DNA from: DASSJT01 sp963715025
Lineage (GTDB): Bacteria > Actinomycetota > Actinomycetes > Actinomycetales > Dermatophilaceae
Assembly (NCBI GenBank): GCA_963715025.1
Contig: CAVQQQ010000009.1
Span: 496,001 to 560,000, forward strand
DNA length: 64,000 nt
Direction: 5' to 3'
The notes under the pieces are model-generated. The model was not told where the DNA came from and ran no database searches. It saw nothing but the letters and a program-made list of their open reading frames with translations. Numbering within the stretch: position 1 is the first letter of the stretch; each line of letters opens with the position of its first letter. Positions 16,717-25,546 of the stretch are shown one piece after another. Made by a program: the position numbers and the translations under genes.

Positions 16717-17655
16717 GTGTCAGCGGGCGCAGCGAGCCGGCCCGGCACCGACGCCACAGGTATGCCGGCCGCGAATCAACAGCGGCCGAGCGTGCGCTCG
16801 CTGCCCCCTGACGTGCCCCGGCCGGCCACCGCGACTCGGGCCGGCGTGCTCCACCCGGAGGAGGGCGCCCAGCAGTTCACGCTCAGCCGTCCGGTCGTCT
16901 GCCCGGACCTGTCGGCATGGGTCGAGCACCACTGGACCGTGGCGTGGGCACTGCCGAACCCCACGGCATACCCCTCACAGGTTCTGACCCACCCCGCAGT
17001 CCACCTGACCTTCGAGTCCGGCACCGCGCGGCACCACGGCATCTCGATGCCGGCGGCGCTGGTCCATGGCGTCGTCACCACGCGCTTCGACGTCGACTTG
17101 ACCGGTGAAGGCCGGGTGTTCGGTGTGAAGTTCCGGCCGGGGGGCTTCGGCGCGTTCACCGGACGCGACGTCGCCGAGCTGACCGACCGGGTGGTGCCCA
17201 TGGCGGAGGTCTTCGGGCCCGCGACGGATCGCCTCCTGGCCGCGGTGCTCGACGAGCCGTCGGACGCCGGGCGGGCCCGCGTGGTCGAGGCCTTCCTCCT
17301 CGACCACGCCCCGGTGCCGGACCCGCGCTACGAGCGCCTGCTCGACATCGTCACCGCCATGCTCGCCGAGCCGTCGCTGACCACGGTTGACGCCGTGACC
17401 GAGCGATGCGGCGTGTCACCGCGCACGCTGCAGCGGCTGTTCCGGCGCTACGTCGGCGTTGGCCCGAAGTGGGTGCTCCGGAGGTTCCGGCTGCATGACG
17501 CGGTCACGGTGCTCGACTCCGGTCAAGAGATCGACCTTGCGGCACTGGCCGCCGAGCTGGGCTGGTACGACCAGGCTCACTTCACCCGAGACTTCGCCGA
17601 CACCGTGGGCGTCACGCCTGGCGCCTACCTCGCGGCGCGCCCTCATTCACGCTAG
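16717..17655 (+). CDS. AraC-family transcriptional regulator
   Basis: About 312 aa. The N-terminal sensing half contains FTLSRPVVCPDLSAWVEHHW and GVKFRPGGFGAFTGRDVAEL, common to AraC proteins with a DUF6597-like domain. The C-terminal double HTH includes VDAVTERCGVSPRTLQRLFR and LAAELGWYDQAHFTRDFADTVGVTPGAY. The GTG at 16717 has AAGGAG five bases upstream; an in-frame ATG at 16672 has no site. It ends inside the left arm of a long hairpin terminator. Target genes are likely the divergent VOC gene or a distant operon. Confidence 0.85.
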   Translation: MSAGAASRPGTDATGMPAANQQRPSVRSLPPDVPRPATATRAGVLHPEEGAQQFTLSRPVVCPDLSAWVEHHWTVAWALPNPTAYPSQVLTHPAVHLTFESGTARHHGISMPAALVHGVVTTRFDVDLTGEGRVFGVKFRPGGFGAFTGRDVAELTDRVVPMAEVFGPATDRLLAAVLDEPSDAGRARVVEAFLLDHAPVPDPRYERLLDIVTAMLAEPSLTTVDAVTERCGVSPRTLQRLFRRYVGVGPKWVLRRFRLHDAVTVLDSGQEIDLAALAAELGWYDQAHFTRDFADTVGVTPGAYLAARPHSR

Positions 17656-17704
17656 TGGTGCCGGAGCGTGGTGGGCGCCGCTTTGGCGAGTGCTCCGGCA
17701 CCAC
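17655..17704. terminator. Bidirectional hairpin terminator between AraC and YCII genes
   Basis: Arms GTGGTGCCGGAGC (17655-17667) and GCTCCGGCACCAC (17692-17704) form a perfect 13-bp stem around a 24-nt loop. It lies between convergent genes, so it can serve both strands. There is no U-tract, as is usual in this GC range. Confidence 0.7.
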
Positions 17705-17731
17705 CGTCCAGATGTCGGGGCGGTCTTGGGC

Positions 17732-18079
17732 TCAGCCCTCGAACTCGAACACCTCGCGCACCTCGACCTCGACGTTCTCGAACAGCTCGGCGTAGCGGGA
17801 GCACCACTCGACTGCCTCCGCGCGGTCCTTGGCGTTGATCAGCGCGAAGCCGCCGATCACCTCCTTGGCCTCGGTGAACGGGCCGTCGGTGGCCTTCGTC
17901 TTCCCGCCCGAGTGGCGTACCAGGGCGCCGCGGTCGCTCTTGTGGACGCCCTCGGCCGTGATGAGCACGCCCGCGTCTGCCGCCTTCTGCATGAACGCGC
18001 CCATCGCTTCGATGAACTCAGAGCTCGGGTCCCACTCCGGGGCCTGTTCGCTGATTCGGTGCATCGCGAGAAATCGCAT
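17732..18079 (-). CDS. YCII/DGPF-domain protein
   Basis: The 115 aa protein starts MRFLAMHRISEQAPEW and carries DGPFTEAKEVIGGFALI, the DGPF signature of YCII-like dimeric alpha/beta-barrel proteins, often encoded beside ECF sigma factors; none is adjacent here. The ATG at 18079 is preceded by GAGGAGGAG. A longer frame to 18169 lacks a site. Function unknown. Confidence 0.82.
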   Translation of the reverse strand: MRFLAMHRISEQAPEWDPSSEFIEAMGAFMQKAADAGVLITAEGVHKSDRGALVRHSGGKTKATDGPFTEAKEVIGGFALINAKDRAEAVEWCSRYAELFENVEVEVREVFEFEG

Positions 18080-18153
18080 TGGTCCGTCTCCTCCTCGACA
18101 GGCTGCGCCCCGAACTGCCCGGGGCAGGTGACCAGCCTTCCACCCCCACGACG

Positions 18154-18170
18154 AATGGGCGTCGCCCATT
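18154..18170. promoter_or_regulatory. Perfect 8+1+8 dyad upstream of the YCII gene
   Basis: AATGGGCG-T-CGCCCATT lies 75 bp upstream of the YCII start, between it and the LtrA stop. It could be a repressor operator or a short hairpin; the single-base spacer favours a protein-binding site over an RNA terminator. Confidence 0.4.
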
Positions 18171-18231
18171 TCGACACGTCCCCGAGACCACCTGGTATGC
18201 CGGTGAGCCGGGGCCCGGCTGTCGACTCGCC

Positions 18232-19437
18232 TCAGTGCGGGGCAGCGGCCGGCTCACCGTCCGGCTGGGTACGGCGCTCCACCAGGAGGATGGCCACACT
18301 GCCCAGCAGCAGCGCCACCAGCTGCACGAGCCCGGACACCTGGGTTCCCAGCCAGGTGGTCACCGCGAGCGCCAGGCCGGCGACGAGCCGCAGTCCCAGG
18401 TCGCGGCGCCCGATGGCCGCGCGGAAGAGCGCCAGACCCACCCAGAACCCGGCCACGCCGAACGAGAGGTGGGCGGCCCACTCCGCCGCCACCGGTGCGA
18501 GCGGGTGCGCGAGCGCGTAGTGGAGACCAGACGCGGCGAACACCACGGCGAGCAGCATCACGACGAGCGCGTAGCCGTAGGAGTTGAGGGCAACTGCCTG
18601 CTGCCGCTGCTCAGGCGTCTCCTCGAGCGCCCGCTCCGCCGCCTCGTCCTCACGCGTTCCGAAGTAGGCCCAGTAGAGGCTTGCCGCCAGCGCAAGGCTG
18701 ATGACGGCATACGCCACTTGTGCCACCCCGATGTGCGCTACGCCGCTGCTCACCCCGACACCGATCGCCAGGACCGACTCGCCGAGCACGATCAGCAGCA
18801 TGAGCCCGTGGCGCTCGACGAAATGCGCTGGCACCAGGGTGAATGCTGGGGTCTCGCCGGGATCGAGGCGGCGCAAGGGCGTCCGGGCGGCCAGGCGCGG
18901 CACGACGGTGTCGACCAGCACCGCGCTGATCCAGAGCGCCACCAGGGCACGGCCGCCCAGCACCGCACCCACGACGACCAGGACCGCGGCGATGGTGTTC
19001 CACACGAGGAGCTGGAGCACCATCCCCGCGGTCACCCGGGCTGACTCGGTGACGTACATGAAGGCGTGCACGAGCACCACGAGCAGGTAGCCGACGGCGA
19101 AGACCACCCGGTCGGTCGTGTAGGCGTGCGGGATGGCCAGCGCCATAACGAAATTGCCGCTCATGCCCAGCATGAGGAACGCGCGTCGCTTCGGGGTCAC
19201 CGGGGGCGCGGCGTTGGTCAGCCAGGCATAGCCGCCGTACATCCACCACATCAGGGCCAGCAGGAGCGCCGCTCGGCCGGCACCTCTCCAGCCGTGGTCG
19301 TGCCCGAGCGTGGCCGTGAGCTGGGTGATCGTGAAGACGAAGACGAGGTCGAAGAACAGTTCCAGCGTGGTGACCTGCTGGGCCACTGGGCCGCCGGCGG
19401 TCCCCTTGCGCAGCCGCGGCAGGATCGCCTTCCCCAT
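18232..19437 (-). CDS. Low temperature requirement protein A (LtrA) family membrane protein
   Basis: The 401 aa integral membrane protein has about 11 hydrophobic segments. The N-terminal signature VTTLELFFDLVFVFTITQL and the central FVERHGLMLLIVLGESVLAIG are the hallmarks of the LtrA family, named for a Listeria cold-growth locus. Biochemical role unknown. Monocistronic. Confidence 0.87.
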   Translation of the reverse strand: MGKAILPRLRKGTAGGPVAQQVTTLELFFDLVFVFTITQLTATLGHDHGWRGAGRAALLLALMWWMYGGYAWLTNAAPPVTPKRRAFLMLGMSGNFVMALAIPHAYTTDRVVFAVGYLLVVLVHAFMYVTESARVTAGMVLQLLVWNTIAAVLVVVGAVLGGRALVALWISAVLVDTVVPRLAARTPLRRLDPGETPAFTLVPAHFVERHGLMLLIVLGESVLAIGVGVSSGVAHIGVAQVAYAVISLALAASLYWAYFGTREDEAAERALEETPEQRQQAVALNSYGYALVVMLLAVVFAASGLHYALAHPLAPVAAEWAAHLSFGVAGFWVGLALFRAAIGRRDLGLRLVAGLALAVTTWLGTQVSGLVQLVALLLGSVAILLVERRTQPDGEPAAAPH

Positions 19438-19484
19438 GAAGGGCAGATTAGCCGCGGCTGCGCGGGCCCCCGGTCAGCAGTCGG

Positions 19485-21551
19485 TCACGAGCGTGCAGCC
19501 GCCGGTATGCCGACCGCCCCCGCGAGTGCCCCGGCGCCGGCGGATGCCCCGGTCGGGTCGTCGATGTCGACGGCGGCACCGCTGAACTGGGCCGCGTACA
19601 GCCGGGCGAAGGCACCGCCCGCCTCGAGCAGCTCGGCGTGCGTGCCGTGCTCCACGATGCGCCCGTTCTCCATCACCAGGATGATGTCGGCGTCGCGGAT
19701 CGTCGAGAGCCGGTGGGCGATGACGAAGCTCGTGCGGTCACTCCGGAGGGCGGCCATGGCCTTCTGCACCAGCAGCTCGGTCCGCGTGTCGACCGAGCTC
19801 GTGGCCTCGTCGAGGATCAGCAGGGCAGGGTCGCTGAGGAACGCGCGCGCGATCGTGACGAGCTGCTTCTCGCCGGCCGAGATGTTGCTTGCCTCCGCAT
19901 CGAGGAGCGTGTCGTAGCCATCGGGCAGGGCGTGCACGAACCGGTCGACGTAGGTGGCCCGGGCCGCGGCCATGACCTCGTCATCGGTCGCATCCGGGCG
20001 GCCGTAGGCGATGTTGTCGCGGATCGAGCCTGCGAAGAGCCAGGCGTCCTGGAGAACCATCCCGATCTGGGAGCGCAACCCATGGCGGGTCAGGCGGGTG
20101 ATGTCGACTCCGTCGAGCGTGATCCGCCCCGAGTTGAGCTCGTAGAACCGCATGATGAGGTTCACCAGGGTGGTCTTGCCCGCGCCGGTCGGCCCGACGA
20201 TGGCTGCGGTATGGCCTGGCTCGACGACCAGGCTGAGATTCTCGATGAGCGGCTCGTCGGGGCTGTAGGAGAAGGTGATGTCCTCGAACGCGACCCGGCC
20301 GTGCGGGTTGGGCAGCGCCACGGAGTCGACCGCGTCCGGCTCCTGCTCCGGCGCGTCGAGGACCTCGAAGACCCGTTCGGCGGAGGCGACTCCGGACTGC
20401 ATCAGGTTGGCCATGGAGGCCACCTGGGTCAGCGGCTGAGTGAACTGGCGGGAGTACTGGATGAAGGCCTGCACGTCGCCCAGGCTCATGGAGCCCGAGG
20501 CCACTCGGAGGGCGCCTACGACCGCGATCGCGACGTAGTTGAGGTTCCCGACGAACATCATCGTCGGCATGATGATGCCGCTCACGAACTGCGCCCCGAA
20601 TCCTGCGGTATAGAGGTCTTGGTTCTTGGCGCCGAACATCGCCTCGACCTCCCCCTGTCGGCCGAAGACCTTGACCAGCCCATGGCCGGTGTAGGTCTCC
20701 TCGATGATGCTGTTGAGCTCGCCGGTGTTCTTCCACTGCTGCACGAAGTAGCGCTGTGACCGCTTGCCGATCACGGCCGTCAGCCCCATGGAGATCGGGA
20801 TGGTCACCAGGGCGATGAGCGCCAGCAGCGGCGAGATGACGAACATCATGGTCACCATCGCGACGACGGTCAGCAGTGAGGTGAGCAGCTGGCTCAGCGT
20901 CTGCTGAAGGCTCTGCGCCACGTTGTCGATGTCGTTGGTGACCCTACTGAGGAGCTCACCGCGCGGCTGGCTGTCGAAGTACGGCAGGGGCAGCCGGCCG
21001 AGCTTGTCCTCGACGTCGCGGCGCAGGGCGAAGATCCTGCGGTTGACGGCGCCGATGAGGATCCGGCCCTGGAGCCACGAGAGCACCGCCGCCGCCACGT
21101 AGATGCCCAGGACCACCAGCAGCACTCGGCCAACGGCGGCGAAGTCGATTCCCTGTCCGGGCACGAGGTGGTCCATGGCCGCCAGCATGTCCGCGAGGTT
21201 GGACTCGCCGCGCGCCCGCAGCGCCGCCACCGCCTGCTCCTGGGTCACTCCCGCGGGCAGCCGGCTCCCGAAGACGCCGGCGAAGATGAGGTCAGTCGCG
21301 CGGCCGAGAATCTTCGGCCCCACGGCCGTGAGGACCACGCTGGCGACCGCCAGAGCGAGAACGGCGTACAGGTAGGCGCGCTCGGGACGCAGCAAGCCGA
21401 GCAGCCGGCGGGCCGACGGGCCGAAGTTCTTCGACTTCTCGGTCGGCACGCCCACACCCATGCCGGGGCCGTGCCTGCGCCCGGCGGTCGCGGCCGGGCC
21501 ACGCCTTGCCTCAGCGGCCTTCTCCTCCGCGGTCTTGATGCCCTCGCTCAT
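19485..21551 (-). CDS. Heterodimeric ABC exporter, subunit 2 (consensus Walker B)
   Basis: The 688 aa TMD-NBD half-transporter has a long polar N-terminus (about 50 residues), six TM segments, and an unusually long extracytoplasmic insertion after TM1 (coded at about 21135-21285, rich in charged residues). NBD: Walker A GPTGAGKTT, Q-loop MVLQDAWLF, signature NISAGEKQL (SGGQ changed to SAGE), Walker B LLILDEATSSVD with the catalytic Glu, and H-loop IAHRLSTI. It overlaps the upstream subunit by 4 nt (ATGA). The two subunits together form one multidrug or lipid-type exporter. The long frame extending to 22061 is a shadow of subunit 1. Confidence 0.9.
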   Translation of the reverse strand: MSEGIKTAEEKAAEARRGPAATAGRRHGPGMGVGVPTEKSKNFGPSARRLLGLLRPERAYLYAVLALAVASVVLTAVGPKILGRATDLIFAGVFGSRLPAGVTQEQAVAALRARGESNLADMLAAMDHLVPGQGIDFAAVGRVLLVVLGIYVAAAVLSWLQGRILIGAVNRRIFALRRDVEDKLGRLPLPYFDSQPRGELLSRVTNDIDNVAQSLQQTLSQLLTSLLTVVAMVTMMFVISPLLALIALVTIPISMGLTAVIGKRSQRYFVQQWKNTGELNSIIEETYTGHGLVKVFGRQGEVEAMFGAKNQDLYTAGFGAQFVSGIIMPTMMFVGNLNYVAIAVVGALRVASGSMSLGDVQAFIQYSRQFTQPLTQVASMANLMQSGVASAERVFEVLDAPEQEPDAVDSVALPNPHGRVAFEDITFSYSPDEPLIENLSLVVEPGHTAAIVGPTGAGKTTLVNLIMRFYELNSGRITLDGVDITRLTRHGLRSQIGMVLQDAWLFAGSIRDNIAYGRPDATDDEVMAAARATYVDRFVHALPDGYDTLLDAEASNISAGEKQLVTIARAFLSDPALLILDEATSSVDTRTELLVQKAMAALRSDRTSFVIAHRLSTIRDADIILVMENGRIVEHGTHAELLEAGGAFARLYAAQFSGAAVDIDDPTGASAGAGALAGAVGIPAAARS

Positions 21552-23281
21552 GCTGCCACCTCCGCGGACTCCTGCGACTCGACGATCTCCTGGTAGGTGG
21601 GACAGCTCGCGAGCAGCTGGTCGTGGGTCCCGGAGCCGACGATCTGGCCGTCGTCCAGGACCAGAATCTGGTCGGCGTCGACGATGGTCGAGACCCGCTG
21701 GGCCACGATGATCACCGCCGCCTCGAGGGTGACCGGACGGAGGGCCGCGCGCAGCCTCGCGTCCGTGGACAGGTCGAGCGCCGAGAACGAGTCGTCGAAC
21801 AGATAGATGTCGGGGCGGCGCACGAGCGCCCGGGCGATGGCCAGGCGCTGGCGCTGTCCGCCTGAGACGTTGGTGCCCCCTTGGGCGATCGGGCCGTCGA
21901 GGCCCTCGGGCATGCTCCGCACGAAGCCGTCGGCCTGGGCGATGCGCAGGGCCTCCCACAGCTGCTCGTCTGTGGCGTGCGGATCGCCGTAGCGCAGGTT
22001 GCTGGCAACCGTGCCGGTGAAGAGGTAGGGCTTCTGGGGGACCAGACCGATGCGTGCCCATACCTCGTCGAGGTCGGCATCTCGCACGTCGACTCCTCCC
22101 ACCAGTACCGATCCTCCGGTGGCGTCATAGAGCCGGGGCACCAGGGACAGGAGGGTCGACTTGCCCGATCCCGTGGAGCCGATGATCGCGGTCGTCTGAC
22201 CCGGACGAGCGTGCAGCGAGATTCCGTGCAGCACCGGCGCTTCGGCACCCGGATAGTGGAAGTGCACGTCCCGGAGCTCGACCCCGGCTGGCGAGTCGGC
22301 CAGGGAAACCGGGTTGTCCGCCGGGACCACGGAGCTCTCGGTGTCGAGCACCTCGATGATGCGTCCGGACGAGACAGCGGCCCGGGGAATCATGATCGAG
22401 ATGAAGGTCGCCATCATCACCGACATGAGGATCTGCATGAGGTAGGCCATGAAGGCCGTGAGGGCACCGATCTGCATGTCGCCGCTGTCAATGCGCTTGG
22501 CGCCGAACCAGAGCACCGCAACCGTCGAGGAGTTGAAGATCAGCATGACGATCGGAAAGACGAAAACCATGAGCCGTCCGACCGCCACAGCCGTCGCGGT
22601 GTACTGGGTATTGGCCTTGGCGAACCGCTCTCGCTCGTACCGCTCGCGGACGAAGGCGCGGACTACCCGAATGCCGGTGATCTGCTCGCGCAGCACCCGG
22701 TTCACCCAGTCCACAGAGGTCTGCATGACCTTGAACTGTGGGATCATCCGCCGGACCACCAGGGTGACGGACACCCCCAATAGCGGCACCGAGACCGCGA
22801 CGAGCCAGGAGAGCCCGACGTCCTCGCGAAGCGCCATGATGACACCGCCCACCATCATGATGGGCGCCGCCACCAGCATGGTCAGGCCCATGTTGACCAC
22901 CGTCTGGACCTGGGTCGCGTCGTTGGTGTTGCGGGAGATCAGCGTGGGGGCGCCGAGCCGGTTCAGCTCCTGCTCGGAGAACCGGCCCACCCGCGCGAAG
23001 ACGGCCGCGCGCACGTCCCGGCCCAGTCCGGCGGAAGAGCGCGCGGCGAGGTAGGTGGCGCCGATGGTGGCGAGGATCTGCACGACGGAGACGGCCAGCA
23101 TGACAGCCCCGGTGCGCATGATGTATGCCGTGTCGCCGCGGGCCACGCCCTGGTCGATGATCTTGCCGTTGAGGCTCGGGAGGTAGAGCGACGCGATGGT
23201 GCCCACCAGCTGGAGGAGCAGCAGCAGGGCGACAGGCCTTCGATAGGGCGCGAGGTACGTGCGGATGAGTCGGACGAGCAC
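21548..23281 (-). CDS. Heterodimeric ABC exporter, subunit 1 (degenerate catalytic site)
   Basis: The 577 aa TMD-NBD half-transporter has Walker A GSTGSGKST and a perfect signature VSGGQRQR. Its Walker B ends LFDDSFSALD (Glu replaced by Asp) and its H-loop reads VAQRVSTI (His replaced by Gln). These two losses mark the degenerate ATP site of heterodimeric exporters such as BmrC/D and TM287/288; subunit 2 supplies the intact residues. The GTG start at 23281 overlaps the TetR stop by one base (TAGTG) with GGGGGAA upstream, so tetR and both subunits form one operon. Confidence 0.9.
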   Translation of the reverse strand: MLVRLIRTYLAPYRRPVALLLLLQLVGTIASLYLPSLNGKIIDQGVARGDTAYIMRTGAVMLAVSVVQILATIGATYLAARSSAGLGRDVRAAVFARVGRFSEQELNRLGAPTLISRNTNDATQVQTVVNMGLTMLVAAPIMMVGGVIMALREDVGLSWLVAVSVPLLGVSVTLVVRRMIPQFKVMQTSVDWVNRVLREQITGIRVVRAFVRERYERERFAKANTQYTATAVAVGRLMVFVFPIVMLIFNSSTVAVLWFGAKRIDSGDMQIGALTAFMAYLMQILMSVMMATFISIMIPRAAVSSGRIIEVLDTESSVVPADNPVSLADSPAGVELRDVHFHYPGAEAPVLHGISLHARPGQTTAIIGSTGSGKSTLLSLVPRLYDATGGSVLVGGVDVRDADLDEVWARIGLVPQKPYLFTGTVASNLRYGDPHATDEQLWEALRIAQADGFVRSMPEGLDGPIAQGGTNVSGGQRQRLAIARALVRRPDIYLFDDSFSALDLSTDARLRAALRPVTLEAAVIIVAQRVSTIVDADQILVLDDGQIVGSGTHDQLLASCPTYQEIVESQESAEVAA

Positions 23282-23904
23282 TACTTCCCCCTGGTGGTCG
23301 TGTTCTGGAGTCGGGTGGGACGCAGGAGCGCCCCTTCGAGGACGATGTCCACAAGCTCGGCGGGCGAGTGGTCTCGTCCCCCCATGAGCGGGTGGACGCT
23401 CGATAGCGTCAGCATGCGCAGAGTGTCGATGAGCTGTTGGGGTTCCACTCGCAGGAGCGCTGCGTCGGCACCGATGAGGGCCAAGAAGTCCTCGTCGACG
23501 TCCTCGCTCGCCCGCTGGCGCGCCAAGTGGTCGCCTTTGGCGTCGCGCGGCCCGAAGCCGCGACCTGTGGTCTGAAGCATGAAGAACATAGCGAAGATGT
23601 CCCTCAGCCGGGACTGCATGATGCCCACCGCGGCTGTCAACCGTGCCGCGAGGGGCAGAGCCGGGTCGACGTCGCGGAGCGCGGCACGCACCTGGCTGTT
23701 GTCGAAGGTGCGCTGGACGCACGCCTCGACGAGTTCGTCCTTGCTGTTGAAGACGCGGAAGATGGTCCCCTCCGCCACACCGGCAGCAGAGGCGATCTCC
23801 CTCGTGCTCACGTCACGGCCTCGCTCCCGCAGCAGGGGGAGTGTGGCATCGACCAAGGCGGTGCGCCGGTCGTCGGCGCTCATGGCTGGGGCTCGCGGAC
23901 TCAC
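23281..23904 (-). CDS. TetR-family repressor of the ABC exporter operon
   Basis: About 207 aa from the GTG at 23904. The HTH is STREIASAAGVAEGTIFRVFNSKDELVEA, followed by a ligand-binding helical domain with no recognisable specificity. The GTG lies six bases after a -10 box (leaderless). Alternative starts are ATG 23910 (touching the -10) and an internal ATG seven codons down (MSADDRR). It is first gene of the operon and its promoter contains a perfect palindrome, so autorepression plus drug-induced derepression of the exporter is the simple reading. Confidence 0.87.
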   Translation of the reverse strand: MSPRAPAMSADDRRTALVDATLPLLRERGRDVSTREIASAAGVAEGTIFRVFNSKDELVEACVQRTFDNSQVRAALRDVDPALPLAARLTAAVGIMQSRLRDIFAMFFMLQTTGRGFGPRDAKGDHLARQRASEDVDEDFLALIGADAALLRVEPQQLIDTLRMLTLSSVHPLMGGRDHSPAELVDIVLEGALLRPTRLQNTTTRGK

Positions 23905-23910
23905 CCTCAT

Positions 23911-23939
23911 AGCGTAAGTGAGTGAGGGCTCACTCACAA
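23911..23939 (-). promoter_or_regulatory. tetR-ABC operon promoter with embedded operator
   Basis: -35 TTGTGA (23939-23934), 17-bp spacer, -10 TACGCT (23916-23911), then six bases and GTG. The spacer is occupied by the dyad GTGAGTGAG-GG-CTCACTCAC (23918-23937), a classic TetR-type operator that would block RNA polymerase. Confidence 0.85.
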
Positions 23940-23995
23940 CCGGTTTGCTGACCTGCCGGTATGTCGTGATCAGTCGCCCCGGGACACCTCGTCGC

Positions 23996-25540
23996 TCACT
24001 GCGCTGGGGACCAACCGAGCATGATGCCGTCAGCCACACACGCGCGGATCACGGGCAGCACCCGGTCTGCCACATCCTCGGCGTCCTCCTCGAGCAGGCC
24101 GGCGATGGCGGTGAGGGCCTGTCGTGCGGTCAGCTCTCCGTCGCAGACCGACACGTATGCCGCTGCCGCGGTGTCGAGCCGAACGCTGAGTCCCAGCCCC
24201 CTCCCCTGGCGGATCAGGATCGCCGCAGGATCGGTGGCGCCCGGATGGCGGTGCTCCTCGACGGTGACGTCCTCGGCGCAGAGCCACGCCGTGTCGAGGA
24301 CCTCGTCGTCGGAGTGCTCGGTGAGCCAGGTGCGCGCCCGCAGGCCGGTCAGGACATGAGGGCCCATGGGCGACGAGGTTGGACCGACCACCTCGACCAG
24401 GTCGACGAACGGCTCCCGGTCGGTGGCTGGGCGCTGCAGGGTGATGATCCCGAGGCCGACCGACCCTACGCCACGGGACGCAAAGTCGTCGAGCCACGCG
24501 GCATACATCGTCGTGAATTCGGCTGTGGCACTGTGGTGTCCGCCATCGCGCGCCCAGGTCTCGGCGTATTCGGCCGGATCCTGGACCTCGCGCTGCACCA
24601 CCCAGGCGTCGAGGCCCGTGCCGTCGATCCAGCCATGCAGGCGGTCTCGCCAGTCGGCACCCTGGGCAACCTCCCAGTTGCCCAGGATCTGGGCTACGCC
24701 TCCTGGCTCCAGGTGGTCGCCGATGCGTCGCACGAGATTGGCCACGACGGCGTCGCCAGCGGCACCAGCGTCGCGGTACTCGAAGCGCGGGACGCCTGCG
24801 TTGCGTGGAGTGATGACAAAGGGCGGGTTGCTCACGATGAGCTGGAACCTCTCTCCCGCCACGGGATCGAGCATCGAGCCGGACCGCAGGTCCCAGTGCA
24901 TCTCGTTGAGGGCCGCGTTGAACCGGGCGTAAGCCAGGGCGCGCTCGGACAGGTCGGTCGCGACGACGTGGCCCGCGTGCCCGGCGAGGTGGAGGGACTG
25001 GACGCCGGAGCCGGTTCCGATGTCGAGAGCGCGGTCCACCACCGGCCGCGGCGTCCACGACGAGAGGGTCGTAGAGGCCCCTCCGATGCCCAGGACGTGG
25101 TCGACCCGCAGCGGCCGCCGGGTCGCGAGCTCGGAGAGGTCCGAAGCGACCCACCATTGACGGGTGCCATCGCCGTAAGGCCGCAGGTCGCACAGTGCCA
25201 CGACTCCCGGGCCCTCCTCGGTGACAATCCCCAGTGCGAGGGCACCGGGCACGGTCAGCGAAGGCAAGGCCGCAATGGCCTCGTCCTCGTCGACGGCGTC
25301 GCCGAGGGTGAACAGCCGGATGAGCGTGGCCACCGGCTCGGGGGAGGAAGCCGTGACTCGCTGGGCTGGGACGGTCTGCTCTCGGTGGAGCGCCCTCGTG
25401 GCCATGGGGCCGAGGAAGCGCGCCACGCCGTCGACCGTGAACCCCGCCGCCAGGAAGTCCGTGCGGAGTGCCTCGAGCAGCATGGCGTCGACGCGGGGAG
25501 TGCCCGGCGCAGGTGCGTGTGGAGCCTCGGCCGAGCTCAC
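23996..25540 (-). CDS. Class I SAM-dependent methyltransferase (HemK/RlmG-like, NPPF motif)
   Basis: The 514 aa protein has a winged-helix-like N-terminal domain of about 150 residues, then the SAM fold: ALDIGTGSGVQSLHLA (motif I), VVATDLSERALAYARFN, and IVSNPPFVITPR. NPPF is the catalytic motif of N-methyltransferases acting on Gln or on exocyclic nucleobase amines. A further 180-residue C-terminal domain is typical of an actinobacterial subfamily. Substrate is likely rRNA or a protein Gln, not determined. It follows the AIM24 gene by 6 bp, so co-transcribed. Confidence 0.85.
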   Translation of the reverse strand: MSSAEAPHAPAPGTPRVDAMLLEALRTDFLAAGFTVDGVARFLGPMATRALHREQTVPAQRVTASSPEPVATLIRLFTLGDAVDEDEAIAALPSLTVPGALALGIVTEEGPGVVALCDLRPYGDGTRQWWVASDLSELATRRPLRVDHVLGIGGASTTLSSWTPRPVVDRALDIGTGSGVQSLHLAGHAGHVVATDLSERALAYARFNAALNEMHWDLRSGSMLDPVAGERFQLIVSNPPFVITPRNAGVPRFEYRDAGAAGDAVVANLVRRIGDHLEPGGVAQILGNWEVAQGADWRDRLHGWIDGTGLDAWVVQREVQDPAEYAETWARDGGHHSATAEFTTMYAAWLDDFASRGVGSVGLGIITLQRPATDREPFVDLVEVVGPTSSPMGPHVLTGLRARTWLTEHSDDEVLDTAWLCAEDVTVEEHRHPGATDPAAILIRQGRGLGLSVRLDTAAAAYVSVCDGELTARQALTAIAGLLEEDAEDVADRVLPVIRACVADGIMLGWSPAQ

Positions 25541-25546
25541 CTGGCC

